Shown piece after piece: positions 1 to 4,869 of a stretch of DNA of 5,420 nucleotides. Source of the stretch: an uncultured beta proteobacterium (GTDB taxonomy: Bacteria; Pseudomonadota; Gammaproteobacteria; Burkholderiales; Burkholderiaceae_C). Position 1 is the stretch's first letter, and every line of letters starts with the position of its first letter. The DNA is taken from the NCBI GenBank assembly GCA_903914985.1, contig CAIWRE010000232.1:1-5420 (forward strand), in the 5' to 3' direction. The notes below the pieces were generated by a model. That model made no database searches. It was not told the DNA's origin and saw only the letters and a program-made list of their open reading frames with translations. A program made the position numbers and the translations under genes.

Positions 1-755
1 CCACCATGGGCAATTTGCACGAAGGCCACCTGGCCTTGGTGCGCCAGGCCAAGCCCTTGGGCGATGTGACAGTGGCCACAATTTTTGTGAACCGGCTGCA
101 ATTCGGCCCGCAAGACGACTTTGACACCTACCCGCGCACCCTGGCTGCCGATTGCGCGCAACTCGAAGCCGCCGGTTGCGATGTGGTGTTCGCGCCCACC
201 GAGCAGGAGTTCTACCCCGAACCGCAGACCTTTCGTGTCACTCCGCCAGCGGCGCTGACCGACGTCCTCGAAGGCGCGTTTCGCCCCGGCTTTTTTGCCG
301 GCGTCTGTACTGTCGTTCTCAAGCTCTTGAGCTGCACACGGGCCCGCACGGCGGTGTTTGGCAAAAAGGACTACCAGCAACTCATGGTGATCCGGCACAT
401 GGTGCGCCAGTTCAACCTGCCGGTAGAGATTGTGGGGGGCGACACCTGCCGCGCCAGCGACGGGCTGGCACTGTCTTCCCGCAACGGCTACCTCAGTAGC
501 GCAGAGCGCGCCCAAGCAGGTGAATTGCACGCCCAGCTGCAAGCCATTGCCCACGCCATGCGTGCTGGCAATACCGGATATGCCGCGCTCGAAGCGCAGG
601 CCATGCACGCCTTGCGCGAGCGCGGCTGGCAGCCCGACTACGTGGCTGTGCGCCGCCAAAGCGATTTGCAAGTTCCGCAAACCGCAGAGGCACTGGTGGT
701 ACTGGCAGCCGCGCGCTTAGGCAGCACGCGCTTGATCGATAACCTGGAGTTTTGA
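1..755 (+). CDS. panC: Pantothenate synthetase (pantoate--beta-alanine ligase), 5'-truncated by window edge
   Basis: PanC is a cytoplasmic enzyme that condenses pantoate with beta-alanine, using ATP, to make pantothenate (vitamin B5), the precursor of coenzyme A. The reading frame is open from base 1; the first ATG in view (6-8) is the internal Met of the conserved TMGNLHEGH motif, because the codon before it reads Thr, so the true start lies upstream. Compared with the E. coli enzyme about 29 residues are missing. Counting from that Met, visible signatures are the HxGH nucleotide-binding motif (HEGH, 5-8), FVNRLQFGP with the pantoate-binding region (28-36), FGKKDYQQ (118-125) and the KMSKS-like loop LSSRN (156-160). 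The C-terminal small domain is complete and ends in LIDNLEF with a TGA stop at 753-755. A partner panB upstream is plausible but not visible. It converges on the sirB1 homologue with 18 bp between the stops. Confidence 0.97.
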   Translation, partial: TMGNLHEGHLALVRQAKPLGDVTVATIFVNRLQFGPQDDFDTYPRTLAADCAQLEAAGCDVVFAPTEQEFYPEPQTFRVTPPAALTDVLEGAFRPGFFAGVCTVVLKLLSCTRARTAVFGKKDYQQLMVIRHMVRQFNLPVEIVGGDTCRASDGLALSSRNGYLSSAERAQAGELHAQLQAIAHAMRAGNTGYAALEAQAMHALRERGWQPDYVAVRRQSDLQVPQTAEALVVLAAARLGSTRLIDNLEF

Positions 756-756
756 G

Positions 757-771
757 GGCGCGCAGAGCGCC
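757..771. terminator. Short GC-rich hairpin between convergent panC and sirB1
   Basis: GGCGC (757-761) and GCGCC (767-771) form a perfect 5 bp stem with a 5-base loop in the 18 bp between the two convergent stop codons. Its position fits a shared transcription end, but neither strand has a T-run after it, so it is at best a weak or Rho-assisted terminator. In GC-rich DNA such a short stem may be chance. Confidence 0.25.
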
Positions 772-773
772 GC

Positions 774-1631
774 TTAGCGCGCTGGTTTGAGTTGCAAGCG
801 CAAGGTTTCCATGTGCGCTTCGATGGCGGGTGCATCCACTGCATCGTGGGCGTAGACGCTGTAGCACTCCAGGTCCGCCAAGGCCTGTTCGTGGTGGCCT
901 AAGAGCGCATGGGCCAGGCCCCGATCGCGGTATTCGGCCCAGTCTTGCGGCAGCAAAACGACCAAGCGCTCCTGCACCGCCAACCACTGGGCACCGGCGC
1001 CTTGGTTTTTGTAGATTTCCTTGAGGTTGCGCAGCATGCGCACCACAATGTCGCGACGGGGCGCTGACTGCAAATACAAGCCCAAAGGCACTTCAAAATC
1101 ATCACCCTCTTCGGCCACCCGATAGGGCTGCACCATTTCGAGCAAGTCCTCACGGCTGAAGGACTGGCCGGTCATCGGGTCGATCACTGCCATGCCCACC
1201 GGCAGGCTGACCTTGACCAAAAAGTGGCCCGGAAAACTCACACCGCTGGCATCCAGCCCCATGCCTTGGGCCAGTTCCAACCACAGCACCGCCAGAGAGA
1301 TGGGAATGCCCCTGCGCGTCTGCAATAAACGGTGGACAAAGCTGTTGTCGGGCGCGTAGTAGTCATTCACATTGCCGCCAAAGCCCAGCTCTTTGTAGAA
1401 ATACTGGTGCAAATGCATCAAGCGCGCCATGGGCGCCGCGTCGCCGGCCACACGCTGACCCAGGCGCTGCTGCCATTCATCGACCTGCGACAGCACGCCC
1501 TGCACATCCAGGTCGGGTTCTTGGATCTGCCCCACACAAATGGCGGCTTCCAGCAACGGGAAATCGTGGTCGCTTTCGACAAGGGCGGCGAAAAACTCCA
1601 GCGGATCGGGCGTTTCAAATCTCAAATTCAT
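774..1631 (-). CDS. sirB1: SirB1 family protein: transglutaminase-like domain plus C-terminal TPR
   Basis: A 285-residue soluble protein with no signal peptide or membrane segment. It has the SirB1 layout: a helical N-terminus (about 1-85), a transglutaminase-like core (about 90-165) and a C-terminal tetratricopeptide-like region (about 195-275). Core landmarks are NSFVHRLLQTRRGIPISLAV (96-115), the PGHF turn (134-137) and the DPMTGQ segment (151-156). His136 and Asp151 could match the His and Asp of a transglutaminase triad. The protein has only two Cys (32 and 256), neither in the core, so classical Cys-based catalysis is unlikely and a binding or scaffold role is more plausible. The biochemical function of the family is not established; the name comes from an enterobacterial gene linked to regulation of invasion genes, which should not be carried over to this organism. 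The ATG (1629-1631) lies 27 bp after the murJ stop with no clear Shine-Dalgarno sequence, so it is probably read from the murJ transcript. Stop is TAA at 774-776. Confidence 0.88.
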   Translation of the reverse strand: MNLRFETPDPLEFFAALVESDHDFPLLEAAICVGQIQEPDLDVQGVLSQVDEWQQRLGQRVAGDAAPMARLMHLHQYFYKELGFGGNVNDYYAPDNSFVHRLLQTRRGIPISLAVLWLELAQGMGLDASGVSFPGHFLVKVSLPVGMAVIDPMTGQSFSREDLLEMVQPYRVAEEGDDFEVPLGLYLQSAPRRDIVVRMLRNLKEIYKNQGAGAQWLAVQERLVVLLPQDWAEYRDRGLAHALLGHHEQALADLECYSVYAHDAVDAPAIEAHMETLRLQLKPAR

Positions 1632-1658
1632 AGCATCAAGGTCGCAACGGGCTGCAGT

Positions 1659-3224
1659 CTAGCGCCGCAAAAATTGGCGCAGTTTCAGTCCGAGCACGGT
1701 CACCGCCAACAAATAAAGCACCGCGCCCCCTGTGACGGTGGCAGCTACCAGGCCGACGCGCAGCAAATGCTGGCCCGCCATATGCAACCAATCCACCGCT
1801 TGGGCTGCCCACAACAGGTAGCCGCACAACAGGGCCGCAGAAACGACCACTTGCAGGAAAAATCGCCCCCAACCCGGCGACGGCCGATAACTACCGCGCT
1901 TGCGCAATCCTGCCAGCAGCCACAGCGCGTTGACCACCGCCCCCAGGCCGATGGACAAAGACAGTGCCGCATGCTGAAACAAGGGCACCAGCGCCAGGTT
2001 CAGCAACTGGGTGATAATGAGCACGGCCATCGCAATGCGCACCGGCGTTTTGATGTCCTGGTTGGCGTAGTAGCCCGGCGCGAGCACCTTGATCGCCACA
2101 ATACCCACCAGGCCCACGCCCCAGCCCTGCAAGGCCCGCGCGGTTTGCGCCACATCGAAGGCGGTAAACGCTTTGTACTGGAACAGCACCGCCACCAGCG
2201 GCTGCGCAAATACCAGGAGCGCCACCGCACAGGGCACGGCCAGCAGCACCACAATGCGCAAGCCCCAGTCCAGCGAGGCCGAGTAGTCCTGCGCGTCGCC
2301 TGACGCACGCGCGGCAGCCAGCTGCGGCATCAACACCACGCCCAGCGCGACACCCAGCATGGCGGTGGGGAACTCCATCAACCGGTCGGCATAACTCAAC
2401 CAACTCACACTGCCCGCAGGCAGGTGCGAGGCGATTTGGGTGTTGATTAGCAAGGAAATCTGCGCAACGCTCACGCCCAGCAAGGCCGGTGCCATCAGGC
2501 GGGCGATGTCTCTCGTGGCAGGGTCCGCCCAGGCAGCGCGAAGTGCTGCCAGTCCGAACCCGAAGCGCGGCAACATGCCAATGGAGCGCAGTGCCGGAAT
2601 TTGCACTACCAACTGCAAAGTACCCCCCACCATCACGCCCACTGCCATGGCATAGATCGGCTCCACGCCCTGCTGCCTCAGCCACGGTGCCAGGCCCCAT
2701 GCGGCCGCGATGGTAGACAAGTTGAGCAGCACCGGCGTGGCCGCAGGAACGGCAAAGCGCTTATAGGTATTCAAAATGCCCGAGGACAGCGCCACCAGCG
2801 ACATAAAGCCGATGTAGGGAAACATAAAACGCGTCATCACCACCGCGGCGTCGTAGCCGCGCGGGTCTTTTTGCATGCCGCTGGCCATGGCCCAGACCAT
2901 CCAGGGTGCGGCCAGCACGCCGGCAACGCAAGTCAGCAACAGCGCCCAAGCCAGCACCGTGGCCACTTTGTCGACCACCAGCTTGGTCGCGGCGTCGCCA
3001 TGCCGGGCTTTGGATGCGGCCAGCACCGGCACAAAAGCCTGGCTGAACGCGCCTTCGGCAAACAGGCGGCGAAACAGATTGGGAATGCGAAATGCGACGT
3101 TGAACGCGTCGGTCATGGCGCTGGCGCCAAAAAACGCTGCCAGCAGCGATTCGCGCACCAAGCCGGTCACGCGCGAAGCCAGCGTCCATAGGGACACGGT
3201 GGAAGCGGATTTGAGAAGACTCAC
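1659..3224 (-). CDS. murJ: Lipid II flippase MurJ (MviN), GTG start
   Basis: MurJ is an inner-membrane MOP-superfamily transporter that flips the peptidoglycan precursor lipid II from the cytoplasmic to the periplasmic face, and is usually essential. This 521-residue protein is full length for the family and rich in hydrophobic spans, consistent with the family's 14 membrane helices. Residues known to matter in E. coli MurJ are at the same numbers near the N-terminus: Arg18, Arg24, Asp39 and Arg52. The later D-R-x-x-E cluster is Asp280, Arg281 and Glu284 (in ADRLMEFP). Other signatures are RIPNLFRRLFAEGAFSQAFV (46-65) and APGYYANQDIKTPVR (382-396). The start is GTG at 3222-3224. An in-frame TAG (3246-3248) lies 7 codons upstream with no other start codon between, and the alignment to E. 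coli begins here. No Shine-Dalgarno match precedes the GTG, which is odd for a needed membrane protein. It leads an apparent operon with sirB1 and is divergent from rpsT. Stop is TAG at 1659-1661. Confidence 0.97.
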   Translation of the reverse strand: MSLLKSASTVSLWTLASRVTGLVRESLLAAFFGASAMTDAFNVAFRIPNLFRRLFAEGAFSQAFVPVLAASKARHGDAATKLVVDKVATVLAWALLLTCVAGVLAAPWMVWAMASGMQKDPRGYDAAVVMTRFMFPYIGFMSLVALSSGILNTYKRFAVPAATPVLLNLSTIAAAWGLAPWLRQQGVEPIYAMAVGVMVGGTLQLVVQIPALRSIGMLPRFGFGLAALRAAWADPATRDIARLMAPALLGVSVAQISLLINTQIASHLPAGSVSWLSYADRLMEFPTAMLGVALGVVLMPQLAAARASGDAQDYSASLDWGLRIVVLLAVPCAVALLVFAQPLVAVLFQYKAFTAFDVAQTARALQGWGVGLVGIVAIKVLAPGYYANQDIKTPVRIAMAVLIITQLLNLALVPLFQHAALSLSIGLGAVVNALWLLAGLRKRGSYRPSPGWGRFFLQVVVSAALLCGYLLWAAQAVDWLHMAGQHLLRVGLVAATVTGGAVLYLLAVTVLGLKLRQFLRR

Positions 3225-3252
3225 GGAGGCAAGTTTAGCCGTAGCCTAGGCG

Positions 3253-3284
3253 CTGGCAGACACGAAACCCGTGGCGGCTATAAT
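3253..3284 (+). promoter_or_regulatory. rpsT promoter with perfect TATAAT -10 box
   Basis: A perfect TATAAT lies at 3279-3284 in the 105 bp murJ-rpsT gap, predicting a transcript start near 3291 and a leader of about 39 nt. The -35 is poor: CTGGCA (3253-3258) matches the consensus at 4 of 6 bases but the spacer would be 20 bp. At the usual 17 bp spacing there is no match. The leader ends with AAGGA (3316-3320), 9 nt before the rpsT ATG, a good Shine-Dalgarno site. I find no equally clear promoter for murJ; on the minus strand the same bases read ATTATA (with TTATAG one base over), so one box may serve both directions, but this is a guess. Confidence 0.7.
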
Positions 3285-3329
3285 CGTGGGCTTTGCTGGC
3301 ATCATCCACAGACACAAGGAAACTCAATC

Positions 3330-3629
3330 ATGGCATCTGGAAAACCCAAGAAAAAGAACCCGCGCCTGGCGTCGGGCCGTAAACGCGTCCGCCAGGACAT
3401 CAAAATCAACGCCGCAAACACTTCGCTGCGTTCCAAATACCGCACTGCGGTAAAGAACGTTGAAAAAGCAGTGTTGGCCGGTGACAAGACCAAAGCCAGC
3501 GAACTGTTTGGCAAGATGCAAGCCGTGGTGGACACCATTGCGGACAAGGGCATCTTCCACAAAAACAAAGCAGCACGCGACAAGAGCCGTTTGGCCACCA
3601 AGGTGAAAGCCTTGGCACTCGCAGCCTAA
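3330..3629 (+). CDS. rpsT: 30S ribosomal protein S20
   Basis: S20 binds 16S rRNA early in assembly of the small ribosomal subunit. The 99-residue product is slightly longer than E. coli S20 (87), and is very rich in Lys and Arg with an all-helical pattern. Family features are the N-terminal MASGKPKKKNPRLASGRKR, the segment INAANTSLRSKYRTAVK and the C-terminal helix with KGIFHKNKAARDKSRLA. The start is ATG at 3330, with AAGGA 9 nt upstream; E. coli uses a poor UUG start linked to S20 autoregulation, so that device is not conserved here in the same form. It is probably a single-gene transcript: its own promoter sits at 3279-3284 and a strong terminator at 3701-3727. It is divergent from murJ and convergent with the flavin reductase-like gene. 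The TAA stop (3627-3629) lies inside a perfect hairpin. Confidence 0.98.
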   Translation: MASGKPKKKNPRLASGRKRVRQDIKINAANTSLRSKYRTAVKNVEKAVLAGDKTKASELFGKMQAVVDTIADKGIFHKNKAARDKSRLATKVKALALAA

Positions 3630-3682
3630 ATCTTTTAGGCAACCGCACGAATCCTGCAACCAGGATTCGCCGTTTGAAACGG
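3624..3682 (+). repeat. Three consecutive perfect inverted repeats in the rpsT 3' region
   Basis: Three perfect inverted repeats follow one another. The first is GCCTAAA/TTTAGGC (3624-3630 and 3634-3640, loop TCT), which includes the rpsT stop codon. The second is CGAATCCTG/CAGGATTCG (3648-3656 and 3661-3669, loop CAAC). The third is the 13-base palindrome CCGTTTGAAACGG (3670-3682). None is followed by a T-run; the real terminator is a fourth hairpin 19 bases further on. Together they would make a highly structured 3' untranslated region of roughly 100 nt. They could protect the mRNA from 3' exonucleases or form a small RNA from the 3' end. No known RNA family is recognised. Confidence 0.6.
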
Positions 3683-3700
3683 GTGCGCTACCAGCAAAGC

Positions 3701-3727
3701 AAAAAGCCGTCGCAAGACGGCTTTTTT
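3701..3727. terminator. Rho-independent terminator, probably bidirectional
   Basis: GCCGTC (3706-3711) pairs with GACGGC (3716-3721) around a GCAA tetraloop. The stem is extended by A5 (3701-3705) against T6 (3722-3727). Read on the plus strand it ends rpsT with six Ts; read on the minus strand it has five Ts and lies 17 bases after the stop of the flavin reductase-like gene. The strong GC stem, tetraloop and T-run on both sides make it a textbook shared terminator between convergent genes. Confidence 0.93.
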
Positions 3728-3743
3728 GCATTTGGCTTCTGCC

Positions 3744-4364
3744 CTAGCGCGGCCGGTGCATCTGGAACAACTGCTCCGGCCCCATGGCAAAGTAATCGGC
3801 CGGACCGCCGCCGCGCAGCACATGGCCGGCGGCTGCAGTGTCGTACACGCCGTCCCGAAGCAAGGCTTTGTCGATGTGAACCGCCACCACCTCGCCCAGC
3901 ACCAGCCAGGTGGGGACTTGCACTCCGTCCACGCCCTGCAACTGCACGATTTGGGTTTTTCGGCACTCAAAGGTGACCGGACTTTCGGCCACACGGGGTG
4001 GCACCACCAAAGTGGAGGCCATGGGAGTGAGGCCTGCCAGATCAAACTCGCTGACGCCAGGGTCGGCGGCAATGCAGCTTTGGTTCATGGCGTCGGCCAG
4101 GGCGCGGGTGGTCAGGTTCCAGACAAATTCACCGGTTTCCTCGATGTTGCGCAGCGTGTCTTTGTAGCCAATGCTGGCAAAGCCGATGATGGGCGGAATG
4201 TAATTGAAGGCGTTGAAAAAGCTATAGGGCGCCAGGTTGTTGATGCCTTGGCCGCTGCGGGTGGAAATCCAGCCAATCGGGCGCGGGCCGACGATGGCGT
4301 TGAAGGGATCGTGCGGCAGGCCGTGGCCGAGACGCGGTTCGTAGGAATGGATAGAAGTGCTCAT
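3744..4364 (-). CDS. Flavin reductase family protein (FMN-binding split-barrel domain)
   Basis: A 206-residue soluble protein of the flavin reductase-like (DIM6/NTAB) family, which binds FMN in a split beta-barrel; many members reduce free flavin with NAD(P)H for a partner monooxygenase. The whole length is one domain. Conserved blocks are HGLPHDPFNAIV (14-25) running into PRPIGWIS (27-34), NLAPYSFFNAFNY (43-55), GFASIG (61-66), RVAESPV and FEC (124-134), LGEVVAVHI (156-164) and GGGPADYF (185-192). The actual substrate is unknown; no monooxygenase or other partner is in view, so a specific pathway cannot be given. The ATG start (4362-4364) has AGGA 7 nt upstream. It lies 32 bp downstream of the DUF3579 gene on the same strand, so the two are probably co-transcribed. 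The TAG stop (3744-3746) leads into the terminator shared with rpsT. Confidence 0.92.
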   Translation of the reverse strand: MSTSIHSYEPRLGHGLPHDPFNAIVGPRPIGWISTRSGQGINNLAPYSFFNAFNYIPPIIGFASIGYKDTLRNIEETGEFVWNLTTRALADAMNQSCIAADPGVSEFDLAGLTPMASTLVVPPRVAESPVTFECRKTQIVQLQGVDGVQVPTWLVLGEVVAVHIDKALLRDGVYDTAAAGHVLRGGGPADYFAMGPEQLFQMHRPR

Positions 4365-4382
4365 GGCGCCATCCTAGCGCCA
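4364..4382 (-). promoter_or_regulatory. Hairpin presenting the Shine-Dalgarno site of the flavin reductase gene
   Basis: On the minus strand TGGCGC (4382-4377) pairs perfectly with GCGCCA (4369-4364) around the 7-base loop TAGGATG. The loop holds the AGGA ribosome site and the last stem base is the A of the start codon. Such a structure could tune translation initiation. Whether it forms in vivo is not known. Confidence 0.45.
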
Positions 4383-4396
4383 GGCGCAATCGGCAG

Positions 4397-4717
4397 CTAG
4401 CGTGGCGCGCGTTCGGGCACGTTGGGAGGACCTTCGCTGGTTTGCAGGTCGTTGTCGCGCGCGAAGTTCATGCAGAACTCCCAAGCCATGACGTCGTAGT
4501 CCCGCAAATCGGGGTGGATGATGACGCACTTGGTTTCGCCAAACGAGCTGGGCACACACCAGGGCGAATAGCCCAAATGGCTGCCGGGCTGCGGGCCGCC
4601 GGGGCGGAATTGGCTCATCACCCCCGCCAGGCGCTCAGACCAGTCGCTCGGACGAAAGGTACGCCCCTGGCTGTTGAGGCCCAGGATGTAGATTTCTTTG
4701 GAGGGTGTGAGTGCCAT
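4397..4717 (-). CDS. DUF3579 family protein, function unknown
   Basis: A small soluble protein (106 residues from the start chosen here) that I recognise as the DUF3579 family, found mainly in betaproteobacteria; its role is not known. Recognisable stretches are KEIYILGLNSQGRTFRPSDW (7-26), SERLAGVMSQF (27-37), GSHLGYSPWCVP (45-56) and MAWEFCMNFARDND (77-90). There is no membrane segment or signal peptide. The frame stays open upstream, with an ATG at 4775-4777 (20 residues longer) and a GTG at 4814-4816 (33 longer). I prefer the ATG at 4715-4717 because family resemblance begins there and a TAAAAT box (4784-4779) would start transcription inside the longer forms. No start has a good Shine-Dalgarno site. 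It is divergent from argD, a neighbourhood I recall from related bacteria, and probably heads an operon with the flavin reductase-like gene 32 bp downstream. Confidence 0.85.
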   Translation of the reverse strand: MALTPSKEIYILGLNSQGRTFRPSDWSERLAGVMSQFRPGGPQPGSHLGYSPWCVPSSFGETKCVIIHPDLRDYDVMAWEFCMNFARDNDLQTSEGPPNVPERAPR

Positions 4718-4778
4718 GAAGTGTGGTGAAAAGGCCCAAGTGCTGGGCGCCACGCCCTGTGTGTTGCGTTGCACCATG

Positions 4779-4784
4779 ATTTTA
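4779..4784 (-). promoter_or_regulatory. Candidate -10 box for the DUF3579 operon
   Basis: On the minus strand TAAAAT (5 of 6 bases of the -10 consensus) lies at 4784-4779, predicting a transcript start near 4772 and a leader of about 55 nt before the ATG at 4717. Its -35 position would fall on the argD -10 box and matches the consensus poorly. Confidence 0.45.
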
Positions 4785-4800
4785 CCCGCTCGCCTGCACC

Positions 4801-4806
4801 TAAAAT
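4801..4806 (+). promoter_or_regulatory. Candidate -10 box for argD
   Basis: TAAAAT at 4801-4806 (5 of 6 bases of the consensus) predicts a transcript start near 4813 and a leader of about 57 nt. No good -35 is seen at normal spacing; TTTACC (4781-4786) matches 4 of 6 bases but only 14 bp away. This suggests a weak or activator-dependent promoter. The box mirrors the minus-strand one at 4779-4784. Confidence 0.5.
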
Positions 4807-4815
4807 TACAGCCCA

Positions 4816-4846
4816 CGGCCCAACCTGCGTTGGGCTGCTTTGTTTT
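4816..4846 (+). promoter_or_regulatory. Terminator-like hairpin in the argD leader (possible attenuator)
   Basis: GCCCAAC (4818-4824) pairs perfectly with GTTGGGC (4829-4835) around the loop CTGC. The stem can be extended by a G-U and a C-G pair (4817/4836, 4816/4837) and is followed by the T-rich run CTTTGTTTT (4838-4846). A competing pairing exists: GGGCT (4832-4836) with AGCCC (4848-4852) would break the first stem. This layout resembles a terminator/antiterminator pair between the putative argD promoter and its start codon. No leader peptide rich in Arg codons is evident, so the sensing mechanism, if any, is unknown. Confidence 0.4.
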
Positions 4847-4869
4847 GAGCCCGTCCCCGGAGTTTGACC

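Noticed and set aside
1332..2303. Long plus-strand open frame of 323 codons opposite sirB1 and murJ.
   Set aside because: It is antisense to two well-supported genes, spans their junction, is rich in Gln, His and Arg as GC-rich shadow frames are, and resembles no protein I know.
2601..3191. Plus-strand open frame of 196 codons opposite murJ.
   Set aside because: Shadow of the murJ frame; composition is low in hydrophobic residues and shows no recognisable domain.
3634..3700. On the minus strand the region recalls tRNA arms: TGGTAGCGC like a D-loop, and CCG-TTTCAAA-CGG like an anticodon arm with a TCA anticodon.
   Set aside because: The anticodon-like stem has only three pairs, there is no acceptor stem, no proper T-arm with a TTCRA loop and no CCA end. 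It is explained as well by adjacent palindromes.
4364..4375. Tiny out-of-frame ATG-GCG-CCA-TGA reading frame overlapping the flavin reductase start.
   Set aside because: Three codons arising from the ATGGCGCCAT palindrome; no separate ribosome site, so it is most likely chance.
3726..4400. Plus-strand open frame of 224 codons opposite the flavin reductase-like gene.
   Set aside because: Fully antisense to a gene with clear family motifs; no promoter, ribosome site or recognisable domain of its own.
4779..4806. Possible ArgR operator in the argD promoter.
   Set aside because: The dyad does not resemble the E. coli ArgR box, and only 6-base AT arms match, which the two -10 boxes explain.
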